Source of the DNA: Bacillus sp. NTK071
GTDB taxonomy: Bacteria > Bacillota > Bacilli > Bacillales > Guptibacillaceae
Direction: 5' to 3'
DNA length: 64,000 bases
NCBI RefSeq assembly: GCF_017303315.1
Contig: NZ_JAFKOI010000001.1
Location: forward strand, 248,001 to 312,000
Made by a program: the position numbers and the translations under genes. The notes under the pieces were generated by a model, which was not told where the DNA came from, ran no database searches, and saw only the letters and a list, made by a program, of their open reading frames with translations. Shown here in pieces: positions 41,972 to 50,866 of the stretch (position 1 is the first letter of the stretch; every line of letters begins with the position of its first letter).

Positions 41972-42866
<895 letters not shown>

Positions 42867-42868
42867 TT

Positions 42869-43075
42869 ATGATTTTATATCCATCGATTGATTCATTAAT
42901 GGACAGAATTGATTCTAAATACACACTTGCAACGCTATCTGCAAAAAGAGCACGTGTGATTCAACAGACTGGTAATGTTTATGTGGACCGTCCTAAGTCG
43001 GTCAAAGCTGTTGGTAAAGCACTTGAGGAAGTAATGGATGGCAAATTGCTTGCTGACGGAATGATAGAAGATTGA
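42869..43075 (+). CDS. rpoZ: RNA polymerase omega subunit
   Basis: Small subunit (68 residues) that helps fold and hold the beta-prime subunit. It reads [20 protein letters not shown] then [10 protein letters not shown], the conserved omega motif, and [13 protein letters not shown]. The ATG at 42869 follows CGGAGG within the gmk 3' end. Confidence 0.94.
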   Translation: MILYPSIDSLMDRIDSKYTLATLSAKRARVIQQTGNVYVDRPKSVKAVGKALEEVMDGKLLADGMIED

Positions 43076-43084
43076 TGTAGAAGT

Positions 43085-43118
43085 AACAACCTATGAGAAT
43101 AGGTTGTTATTTTTTTCT
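43085..43118 (+). terminator. Rho-independent terminator after rpoZ
   Basis: AACAACCTAT pairs with ATAGGTTGTT across a GAGA-type loop, followed by ATTTTTTT. Confidence 0.87.
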
Positions 43119-43138
43119 TGCTTCTCATATTACCCGAA

Positions 43139-43290
43139 GTTGATTTTGTGCTCATTTACACCATGTTTGTCAGAATCGATTAGAGCAAATAAATTTGCTC
43201 ATTCGATTCTGCCAAACATGGTGACCTTTCAGCAGAGCTGAAAGGCGATTGAAACTTAGGTTTCAATCGAATGAGCCCAAAATCGAGCAA
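43139..43290. repeat. Three-branched hairpin repeat (family 2, complex copy)
   Basis: Outer arms GATTTTGTGCTCATTT and GAATGAGCCCAAAATCGAG resemble the arms of the repeat at 9414-9519. Inside are three stems: a nearly perfect stem of about 30 bp (43159-43223) around GAGCAAAT/ATTTGCTC, CCTTTCAGC/GCTGAAAGG (43225-43245), and CGATTGAAAC/GTTTCAATCG (43246-43269). The whole can fold as a cloverleaf-like structure. No ORF is visible. Confidence 0.75.
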
Positions 43291-43296
43291 TAATAA

Positions 43297-43471
43297 TAGG
43301 CTCTTTTCTAAAAGATTGTTGTTTTATGATTTTTTTATAGAGAACCTCACTTCGTAGTTGATTGGAGCGGAAGGTGCTCGACTCCTGCGGGACTAGCGGG
43401 ACAGGTGAGACCCCACAGGAGCGGAAGTCAACCGCACCTCTTATAGCAACAAAGTTTACGAAAAGAGCCTA
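43297..43471. repeat. Dispersed repeat family 1, copy D
   Basis: Ends are inverted repeats: TAGGCTCTTTTCTAAAAGAT on the left and AAGTTTACGAAAAGAGCCTA on the right. The core reads GGAGCGGAAGGTGCTCGACT, CCTGCGGGACTAGCGGGACA and GAGACCCCACAGGAGCGGAA. It is the half complementary to copy A; copy C holds both. With the rpoZ terminator and the branched repeat it fills the 473-bp gap before coaBC; the rest is AT-rich with no clear promoter. Confidence 0.78.
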
Positions 43472-43548
43472 ATAATATTAATTAAAATTTCAAAAAAAGA
43501 TAACCATAACCACATTATGTTAACTATTGAGATGGAAGGTGATGTTTG

Positions 43549-44757
43549 ATGAGTCTCAAAGGGAAGAAGATATTGCTTTGTGTAAGTGGGGGGATTGCTG
43601 TGTTTAAGGCAGCTGCGCTTACTAGTAAATTGTATCAAACAGGTGCTGAGGTGAAGGTGTTGATGACAAATTCCGCTAGTGAATTTGTAACGCCGCTTAC
43701 TTTTCAAACCCTATCTCGAAATGATGTATACCGGGACACTTTTGAAGAAAAAGACCCATCGTCAGTTGCACATATCGATATTGCAGACTGGGCAGATCTC
43801 GTTCTAATTGCACCTGCAACAGCAAATATGATAGGTAAGTTAGCAAATGGTATAGCCGATGATATGATGTCGACAACCTTACTTGCGACTGAGGCACCAG
43901 TGTGGGTTGCCCCTGCTATGAATGTACATATGTATGACCATCCCGCTGTGAAGAAAAACATGGATACATTAAAGTCTTTTGGATGCCATTTTCTTGAACC
44001 TGGAGAAGGTTTACTTGCATGTGGATACGTTGGTAAAGGCCGGATGGCAGAACCTGAAGATATCCTTTCAACGCTTGGAACGTACTTTAAAAGTGTAACG
44101 AACGATTTAGAAGGAAAGCAAATCGTTATAACAGCTGGTCCAACGCGAGAAGCGGTAGATCCAGTGCGCTATTTTACAAATTACTCATCTGGCAAAATGG
44201 GGTTTGCACTAGCTGAACAGGCTGCAAAACGCGGAGCGGAAGTTACGCTGATTGCAGGACCTGTGTCACTTCCGACTCCAGAGAACGTAAAGCGAATTAA
44301 CGTTGTCACAGCCGATGATATGTTTCAGGCAGTGATTAAAGCAGCGGATTTAGCGGATGTCGTTATTAAAGCAGCGGCGGTAGCTGATTATCGACCAGCG
44401 CTCGTCTCTTCTGAAAAAGTGAAAAAGTCTGAAGATGCGATTGCGATTGAAATGGAACGAACAAAAGACATTTTATGGACGCTTGGACAGATGAAAACAA
44501 ATCAAATTCTGGTTGGGTTTGCTGCTGAATCTGAGCGACTAGATGAGTATGCACAGAAAAAACTCGAGAAAAAGAACCTGGATCTTATTTGTGCGAACAA
44601 CATTAAAGCAGAAGGGGCCGGATTTGATAAAGATACGAATGTGATGACGCTTATGAGAAGAGACGGTGAGCGTGTCGAACTTCCACTTCAGTCTAAACAT
44701 GAAGCGGCTAATCGAATATTAGATGAAGTGAAACGATTGGACGTGGACCATACATGA
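43549..44757 (+). CDS. coaBC: Bifunctional phosphopantothenoylcysteine decarboxylase / phosphopantothenate-cysteine ligase
   Basis: Two steps of coenzyme A synthesis. The roughly 402-residue protein has the FMN-dependent decarboxylase domain (residues 1-180: KKILLCVSGGIAVFKA, active-site His in VAHIDIADWADL, APATANMIGKLANGIADD, APAMNVHMYDHP, catalytic Cys in LLACGYVGKGRM) and the CTP-dependent ligase domain (ITAGPTREAVDPVRYFTNYSSGKMG, AAAVADYRP, GFAAES). GAAGGTGATG precedes the ATG at 43549. Its stop overlaps priA. Confidence 0.95.
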   Translation: MSLKGKKILLCVSGGIAVFKAAALTSKLYQTGAEVKVLMTNSASEFVTPLTFQTLSRNDVYRDTFEEKDPSSVAHIDIADWADLVLIAPATANMIGKLANGIADDMMSTTLLATEAPVWVAPAMNVHMYDHPAVKKNMDTLKSFGCHFLEPGEGLLACGYVGKGRMAEPEDILSTLGTYFKSVTNDLEGKQIVITAGPTREAVDPVRYFTNYSSGKMGFALAEQAAKRGAEVTLIAGPVSLPTPENVKRINVVTADDMFQAVIKAADLADVVIKAAAVADYRPALVSSEKVKKSEDAIAIEMERTKDILWTLGQMKTNQILVGFAAESERLDEYAQKKLEKKNLDLICANNIKAEGAGFDKDTNVMTLMRRDGERVELPLQSKHEAANRILDEVKRLDVDHT

Positions 44758-47153
44758 TTGCAAAAGTCATAGTCGACGTACCGGCGAATCAGACCGATCG
44801 CCTGTTTGATTATGCAATTCCAGAAGCGTGGGAAGAAATGATAGAACCTGGTATGCGAGTTGTTGTGCCGTTTGGACCTAGAAAAATCCAAGGGTTTGTT
44901 ATTTCCGTCGTTAGTGAATCGGAACACGCGAAGTTAAAGGAAATTAGTGAAGTAAAAGATGTTACACCAGTTCTGACGAAAGAATTATTGGATCTCGGTT
45001 TCTGGTTAACAGAAAAAACACTATGTTATGCAGTTTCAGCTCTTCAGGTCATGCTTCCTGCTGCGATGAAAGCGAATGTGACTAAAAGGGTTGTGCTTGG
45101 AAATAAAGTGAATCATGAGGCAGCATGGTTTAGAATGATCGAAAATAGTGGCTTGAAATGGGATGAGTTTCTCTCTCATTTCAGCCATAAAGAATTAAAT
45201 CGTGCCATCAAAAATGACGAGCTTGAAGTGCGATATGATGTGAAAGAGAAAACGGCACCGAAAACAATTCTCTCCGTTTCTGCTGCCCTTACAAAAGATG
45301 AACTTCGAAACGAGAAGGAGAAGATGGGCAACCGTGCAATGAAACAGCAGGATATTATTAGCTTCTTTATTCATAACGGTGGAGCTGTTTCATACAAAGA
45401 GCTAATGGAAGTGTTGGATACAACACGTTCTACGATTAAATCGCTCGTTTCTAAAGGTATTCTGAAAGAAGAAGAAGTCGAGCTTTATCGAGATCCTTAT
45501 AAAGGTCGAAGCTTTAAGCCTTCTCGGGCGCTAGAGCTGACAGATCTTCAACAAAATGCGATTTCTCCCATTCTAGAAAGCATTGAGAATCAATTCTATG
45601 GAACGTTCCTTATTCATGGTGTAACTGGAAGTGGAAAGACCGAGATTTATTTACAGTCGATTCATCGCGTTCTTGAGCAAGGCAAGGAAGCAATTGTACT
45701 TGTTCCAGAAATCTCATTAACACCTCAAATGGTGACCAGGTTTAAAAGTAGGTTTGGATCAGAGGTAGCTGTATTACACAGTGGACTTTCACGAGGTGAA
45801 AAATACGATGAATGGCGTAAAATTCATCGCAAAGAAGTAAAGGTCGTAGTGGGGGCACGATCTGCTGTTTTTGCTCCATTTACGAATCTTGGTATCATCA
45901 TTATCGACGAAGAACATGAAAGTAGTTATAAGCAAGAGGAGAACCCCCGTTACCACGCAAGGGACGTTGCCATCAAAAGGGGTGAGCATTACCAGTGTCC
46001 AGTTGTATTAGGTAGTGCAACACCTTCACTAGAATCGTATGCAAGAGCGTCTAAAGGAGTTTATACGCTTATTGAACTCCTACAGCGTGTTAACAAACAG
46101 GCGATGCCGGAAGTATCGATTGTTGATATGAGAGAAGAGCTCCGTTCAGGAAATCGATCAATGTTTTCAAATGAACTATTCGATAAACTGAAGGATCGAC
46201 TGGAAAAAAAGGAACAAACGGTGCTCTTTTTAAATAGACGTGGCTATTCAACATTTGTTATGTGTCGTGATTGTGGTTTTGTCGTTGAATGCCCTCACTG
46301 TGATATTAGTTTGACTTACCATAAGAATAACGGAACGATGCGCTGTCATTATTGCGGGCATGAAGAACGATTCCCTAGTAACTGTCCTGAGTGTGAAAGT
46401 GAGCATATTCGTTTCTTCGGCACTGGAACACAGCGTGTTGAAGAGGAGTTAACAAAGATTTTACCAGAAGCACGAGTTGTTCGAATGGACGTGGATACAA
46501 CAAGACGCAAAGGTTCCCATGAGAAGCTTTTAAATCAGTTTGGAGAAGGAAAAGCTGATATTCTACTTGGGACACAGATGATTGCAAAAGGGCTGGATTT
46601 TCCAAACGTTACACTCGTTGGAGTTCTTGCAGGTGATGCGATGCTTCACTTACCTGACTTTAGAGCTTCAGAGAAAACGTTTCAGCTCCTCACGCAGGTA
46701 AGCGGTAGAGCTGGGCGTCATTTACTTCCAGGTGAAGTAATCGTTCAGTCTTATACACCTGAGCATTACAGCATTGAAATGGCAGCTGAACACGATTTCC
46801 AGTCGTTTTATAAGCGCGAGATGGTAACAAGAAAGCAATTTGGTTACCCTCCTTTTTATTTTCTTGCGATGGTAAACGTGTCACATGAGGAGTTAACAAA
46901 AACGGTAGACGTAACAGAGAAAATCACAAGCTTTTTGAAGAATAAGCTATCAAATGCTAGTGTTGTGCTAGGTCCGGTGGCATCTCCAATTCCAAGGATC
47001 AAAGATAGATATCGCTATCAATGCATGATAAAATACAAAACTGAACCTAATTTAAATGATTATCTAAAAGAAATCCAAAAGCATTTTTCAAAAGACATTA
47101 GCCGTGGAGGATTGCAGCTGACAATCGATACACAGCCTTATATGATGATGTAG
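44754..47153 (+). CDS. priA: Primosomal replication helicase PriA
   Basis: 3'-5' superfamily 2 helicase that restarts collapsed replication forks by loading DnaB-type helicase through DnaD/DnaB/DnaI. The 799-residue protein has the N-terminal DNA-binding domain (VIVDVPANQTDRLFDYAIPE), Walker A GVTGSGKTEIYL, DEEH in IIIDEEHESSYKQ, a zinc region with four Cys pairs (CRDCGFVVECPHCD, CHYCGHEERFPSNCPEC) and the C-terminal helicase motifs GTQMIAKGLDFPNV and QVSGRAGR. ATG at 44754 overlaps the coaBC stop by four bases. Confidence 0.96.
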   Translation: MIAKVIVDVPANQTDRLFDYAIPEAWEEMIEPGMRVVVPFGPRKIQGFVISVVSESEHAKLKEISEVKDVTPVLTKELLDLGFWLTEKTLCYAVSALQVMLPAAMKANVTKRVVLGNKVNHEAAWFRMIENSGLKWDEFLSHFSHKELNRAIKNDELEVRYDVKEKTAPKTILSVSAALTKDELRNEKEKMGNRAMKQQDIISFFIHNGGAVSYKELMEVLDTTRSTIKSLVSKGILKEEEVELYRDPYKGRSFKPSRALELTDLQQNAISPILESIENQFYGTFLIHGVTGSGKTEIYLQSIHRVLEQGKEAIVLVPEISLTPQMVTRFKSRFGSEVAVLHSGLSRGEKYDEWRKIHRKEVKVVVGARSAVFAPFTNLGIIIIDEEHESSYKQEENPRYHARDVAIKRGEHYQCPVVLGSATPSLESYARASKGVYTLIELLQRVNKQAMPEVSIVDMREELRSGNRSMFSNELFDKLKDRLEKKEQTVLFLNRRGYSTFVMCRDCGFVVECPHCDISLTYHKNNGTMRCHYCGHEERFPSNCPECESEHIRFFGTGTQRVEEELTKILPEARVVRMDVDTTRRKGSHEKLLNQFGEGKADILLGTQMIAKGLDFPNVTLVGVLAGDAMLHLPDFRASEKTFQLLTQVSGRAGRHLLPGEVIVQSYTPEHYSIEMAAEHDFQSFYKREMVTRKQFGYPPFYFLAMVNVSHEELTKTVDVTEKITSFLKNKLSNASVVLGPVASPIPRIKDRYRYQCMIKYKTEPNLNDYLKEIQKHFSKDISRGGLQLTIDTQPYMMM

Positions 47154-47177
47154 ATAAGTGGGAAAGGGAGAATAACG

Positions 47178-47648
47178 TTGGCCATTAGAAAAATAGTATT
47201 GCACCCAAATGAGGTGCTTGAAGTAGAATGTAAGCCCGTAGATACGTTTGATAAAGCGCTACATGAACTGTTAGATGACATGTTTGAAACGATGTATGAC
47301 GCAGAAGGAGTAGGGCTTGCTGCTCCTCAAATTGGAATTGATCAACAAATTGCTGTCGTGGATACACGCGAAGAAGAAGCGCTAGAACTAATTAACCCTG
47401 AGGTAATAAAGTCGTCAGGTAAAGAGGTTGATCTAGAGGGTTGTCTTAGTTTTCCTGGGTTATTTGGTGAGGTAGAACGTCCGTATCGCATTACAATCAA
47501 AGCTCAAAATCGCTTTGGTAAAGAGTTTAAGTTAAAAGCGGAAGGTTTCTTTGCAAGAGCCATTCAACATGAAATCGATCACTTGCATGGCATTCTTTTT
47601 ACTGAGAAAGTCATTCGTTACATCGAGCCAGAGGGAGATGAAGAATAA
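47178..47648 (+). CDS. def: Peptide deformylase
   Basis: Metal hydrolase that removes the formyl group from new polypeptides. The 156-residue protein has the three motifs [10 protein letters not shown] (from Gly44), EGCLSFPG with the metal Cys, and the HEIDH metal site. The TTG start at 47178 gives the usual N-terminus [13 protein letters not shown] and follows AAGGGAG. It lies between priA and fmt, two functionally linked genes (formylation and deformylation). Confidence 0.94.
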   Translation: MAIRKIVLHPNEVLEVECKPVDTFDKALHELLDDMFETMYDAEGVGLAAPQIGIDQQIAVVDTREEEALELINPEVIKSSGKEVDLEGCLSFPGLFGEVERPYRITIKAQNRFGKEFKLKAEGFFARAIQHEIDHLHGILFTEKVIRYIEPEGDEE

Positions 47649-47650
47649 GT

Positions 47651-48589
47651 ATGACGAAAATTGTATTTATGGGAACGCCTGATTTCTCTGTTCCTGTGCT
47701 TGATATGTTAGTTGATGAAGGATATACGATTGTCGGAGTTGTTACGCAGCCTGATCGACCAAAAGGCAGAAAGAGAGTGATGACACCTCCACCAGTTAAA
47801 GTTGCAGCAGAAAGACACGGCCTTCCTGTTTTGCAGCCTGAGAAAGTGAAAGACCCAGAACAACTTCAGCACATCCTTGATTTAAAACCTGATTTAATCG
47901 TTACGGCAGCTTTTGGACAAATTCTTCCGAAACAGCTTCTGGATGCGCCTGAATATGGATGTATCAATGTGCATGCTTCCTTACTACCTGAACTTCGAGG
48001 GGGCGCGCCGATTCATTACTCCATTCTGCAAGGGAAGAAAGAAACAGGTATTACAATTATGTATATGGTTGAGAAGTTAGATGCTGGTGATATACTAACG
48101 CAATCTGTCGTTCCGATTGAGGAGCGCGACAACACGGGAAGTCTTCACAATAAGTTAAGTGTATCAGGCTCACAGTTATTAAAAGATACGCTTCCTAAGC
48201 TATTAAATGGTGAACTGACACCTGTGAAGCAAAATGATTCTGAAGCAACTTTCGCGCCGAATATTAAGCGTGAACAAGAGAAGATTGACTGGACAAAGTC
48301 TGGCGAAGAAATCTACAACCATATACGCGGATTGCACCCATGGCCAGTGGCTTTTACGGAGTACGAAGGCAAAGTAATGAAGATCTGGTGGGGTGAGAAA
48401 ATCGAAAGCACACCAGAAGCAGATCCAGGAACAGTTCTATACACAGATTCCGATGGTCCAGTTGTTGCAACTGGAAACGGAACCGCAATTAAACTGACTG
48501 ATATCCAACCAGCTGGAAAGAAACGCATGACATCCGCTCAGTACTTACAAGGGCGTACATTTGAGAAAAATGAAAGATTTGGTGAATAA
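47651..48589 (+). CDS. fmt: Methionyl-tRNA formyltransferase
   Basis: Formylates initiator Met-tRNA with 10-formyl-THF. The 312-residue protein has the N-terminal [17 protein letters not shown], the folate site and catalytic residues in [21 protein letters not shown], and LDAGDIL; the C-terminal domain (from about 205) binds tRNA. The ATG at 47651 is two bases after the def stop. Confidence 0.96.
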   Translation: MTKIVFMGTPDFSVPVLDMLVDEGYTIVGVVTQPDRPKGRKRVMTPPPVKVAAERHGLPVLQPEKVKDPEQLQHILDLKPDLIVTAAFGQILPKQLLDAPEYGCINVHASLLPELRGGAPIHYSILQGKKETGITIMYMVEKLDAGDILTQSVVPIEERDNTGSLHNKLSVSGSQLLKDTLPKLLNGELTPVKQNDSEATFAPNIKREQEKIDWTKSGEEIYNHIRGLHPWPVAFTEYEGKVMKIWWGEKIESTPEADPGTVLYTDSDGPVVATGNGTAIKLTDIQPAGKKRMTSAQYLQGRTFEKNERFGE

Positions 48590-48590
48590 C

Positions 48591-49925
48591 ATGGCAAACG
48601 TAAGAGAAGCAGCACTTGATGTAATTGAAAAGATTAATAAAAACCAAGCTTATAGTAACCTTTTATTAAATGAAACGATTAAGAAGCACCAGCTAAGCCG
48701 TAAGGACACAGGCTTATTAACTGAAATCGTGTACGGTACGATACAACGTAAGCAGACACTCGATTTCTACTTAGATGATTTCCTAACAAACCGGAAGAGA
48801 ATTCAGACGTGGGTGATATCTCTCTTACAACTTTCCCTTTACCAAATGATTTATCTTGATCGTGTACCTGATCGTGCAATTATCCATGAAGCTGTCGAAA
48901 TCGCTAAAAAACGTGGGCACAAAGGCATTAGTGGAATGGTGAATGGCGTTCTTCGAAATACTCAACGAAAAGGACTTAGAAATCCTGAGGATATTGAAGA
49001 CGTTGCTGAGCGCATCTCTATCGCGAAAAGTCATCCGCTTTGGCTTGTGAAACGCTGGATTGATCAACTCGGGGTTGACGCAACAGAAGCAATGTGTGAA
49101 GAAAATCTTCTTGCACCATATGTGACAGCACGGGTAAATGTATCAAAAACATCTATAGATCAAGTAATTAAGGATCTTGAAAAGGAAGGCGTACAAGCTG
49201 TTCCAGGAAGCCTTTCAGAGGATGGGGTTAAGGTCCTTGAAGGGAAACTTCTTGAAACAAGCGCGTACAAGCGCGGTGATTTAACCATTCAAGATGAAAG
49301 TTCAATGCTTGTAGCCAGAGCGCTTGGAATTGAACCAGGTCAGAAAGTTCTCGATGCCTGTGCTGCTCCTGGTGGGAAGTCAACGCACATTGCAGAGCGA
49401 TTAAATGGATCTGGACATGTGAATTCTCTTGATTTGCATGCTCATAAAGTAAAGTTAATAAAGAAGCAGGCACAACGTCTAAATTTACGTGCAATTGAAG
49501 CAGAGACGCTCGACAGCAGAAACGTGGCAGAACGGTTTAAAGCAAAATCCTTTGATCGTATTCTTGTTGACGCACCGTGTACAGGATTCGGTGTCCTTCG
49601 CAGAAAGCCTGATATTAAGTGGTCGAAGCAAGAGGAAGATATCAATCGCATCACGAGTGTCCAAAAAGGAATTCTTTATGCTCAAGCAAGTCTTTTAAAA
49701 CCAGGTGGAAAATTGGTTTATAGTACGTGTACAATAGAAGAGGCGGAAAACCAAGAAGTGGTAAAACAGTTTCTGGCAGACCACCCAGAATTTAAACTAG
49801 ATGAGACGCTTATGAACAGGTTGCCTGAAAAGGTATCTGAGTATTGCGATGGTGGACAACTACAACTTCTACCGCAATACTTTGGCACAGATGGCTTTTA
49901 TATTGCGTGCTTAGTTAAAAAATAA
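48591..49925 (+). CDS. rsmB: 16S rRNA (cytosine967-C5)-methyltransferase RsmB
   Basis: SAM-dependent m5C methyltransferase. The roughly 444-residue protein has a NusB-like N-terminal RNA-binding domain (about 1-150, VREAALDVIEKINKNQAYSN) and a catalytic domain with SAM motif VLDACAAPGGKSTHIAE and the two catalytic cysteines in VDAPCTGFGVLRR and YSTCTIEEAEN. The ATG at 48591 follows GGTGAAT; the longer ORF start is inside fmt. In B. subtilis rlmN follows; here it does not. Confidence 0.95.
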   Translation: MANVREAALDVIEKINKNQAYSNLLLNETIKKHQLSRKDTGLLTEIVYGTIQRKQTLDFYLDDFLTNRKRIQTWVISLLQLSLYQMIYLDRVPDRAIIHEAVEIAKKRGHKGISGMVNGVLRNTQRKGLRNPEDIEDVAERISIAKSHPLWLVKRWIDQLGVDATEAMCEENLLAPYVTARVNVSKTSIDQVIKDLEKEGVQAVPGSLSEDGVKVLEGKLLETSAYKRGDLTIQDESSMLVARALGIEPGQKVLDACAAPGGKSTHIAERLNGSGHVNSLDLHAHKVKLIKKQAQRLNLRAIEAETLDSRNVAERFKAKSFDRILVDAPCTGFGVLRRKPDIKWSKQEEDINRITSVQKGILYAQASLLKPGGKLVYSTCTIEEAENQEVVKQFLADHPEFKLDETLMNRLPEKVSEYCDGGQLQLLPQYFGTDGFYIACLVKK

Positions 49926-49929
49926 GGCT

Positions 49930-50012
49930 TTAACGTAGAGGTTGTTGCTAGGAGTTGATTTCCGCTCCAATTAGCGAAAGGTGGTTTGTAAAGCCCTTCC
50001 AAACACAACAAC
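49930..50012. repeat. Degenerate remnant of dispersed repeat family 1
   Basis: GTTGTTGCTAGGAGTTGATTTCCGCTCCA resembles the terminal and core pieces TTTGTTGCTATAAG and TTCCGCTCC of the family; TTCCAAACACAACAACC forms a loose inverted end. Only a fragment remains, at the point where rlmN would be expected. Confidence 0.4.
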
Positions 50013-50033
50013 CTTGCTAGAAAAAGCCAAGTA

Positions 50034-50083
50034 TAAAAAACGGCGCAGGCGGGTTGCTTCCTTAGGAAGCAATCTTCGCCGCG
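50034..50083 (-). terminator. Terminator-like hairpin oriented on the reverse strand
   Basis: CGGCG...GGTTGCTTCC pairs with GGAAGCAATC...CGCCG. The T run (TTTTTT) is on the reverse-strand side (50035-50040 on the plus strand is AAAAAA), while the plus-strand side has no T run. No reverse-strand gene ends here. Confidence 0.45.
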
Positions 50084-50113
50084 TCATTATTGTAGAGGAG
50101 ACGGGGTGTCCAC

Positions 50114-50866
50114 ATGCAAGCTGTAACATTGACAGACCAGGGACAAGTAAGGGCATACAATGAAGACAGTACGAATGCAGTGCAGAATAGCCTGGGAGAA
50201 TATTTAGTTGTTGTAGCGGACGGAATGGGTGGCCATCAAGCTGGTGATGTCGCTAGCGCACTGGCTGTTGAATCGCTTCAACTCAGCTGGGAAGAAGAAG
50301 AAGCTGGTTTTCGCCCGGGAAGAGCGGAAGCATGGCTCCTACATACCATCCAACAAGCAAATGAGACAATTCTATCTTTGTCTAAAGAGAAACCACAATA
50401 TGCTGGAATGGGCACAACGCTTGTTGCAGCAGTATGTACGAATGAGTTTATTACGATTGCACATGTCGGTGATAGCCGTGCATACTTAATCGGAAATAGT
50501 AAACTATCTCAAAAAACAAGCGATCATTCTCTTGTTAACGAACTAGTCAAAAATGGACAGCTTTCAGAAGAAGAAGCGGAAGATCATCCAAGAAAAAATG
50601 TGTTGCTTCGCGCACTCGGAACGGATTTGAATGTGAAGGTAGATGTTCATACGTTTGAATGGGATGAAGAAGAAGCAGCTCTCTTTTGTTCAGATGGCTT
50701 AACGAATAAAGTGTCAGATACACAGCTTGAAGTCGTGATGAACTCAGATCAGTTGCTCGCGGAGAAGGCGGCTGAACTTATTCGTTTAGCAAATGAGGCA
50801 GGCGGAGAAGATAATATCACTGTAGCTATTATTGAAAACTCACCTTCTTCAGGAAGTGAAGTCTAA
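50114..50866 (+). CDS. prpC: Serine/threonine protein phosphatase PrpC (PP2C)
   Basis: Mn-dependent phosphatase that opposes PrkC. The 250-residue PP2C domain has RAYNEDS, the metal-binding VVADGMGGHQAGDVAS, the THVGDSRAYL-type motif (IAHVGDSRAYLI), LFCSDGLTNKV and GGEDNITV near the end. The ATG at 50114 follows GAGGAGACGGGG. The stop overlaps the prkC start by one base. Confidence 0.95.
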   Translation: MQAVTLTDQGQVRAYNEDSTNAVQNSLGEYLVVVADGMGGHQAGDVASALAVESLQLSWEEEEAGFRPGRAEAWLLHTIQQANETILSLSKEKPQYAGMGTTLVAAVCTNEFITIAHVGDSRAYLIGNSKLSQKTSDHSLVNELVKNGQLSEEEAEDHPRKNVLLRALGTDLNVKVDVHTFEWDEEEAALFCSDGLTNKVSDTQLEVVMNSDQLLAEKAAELIRLANEAGGEDNITVAIIENSPSSGSEV

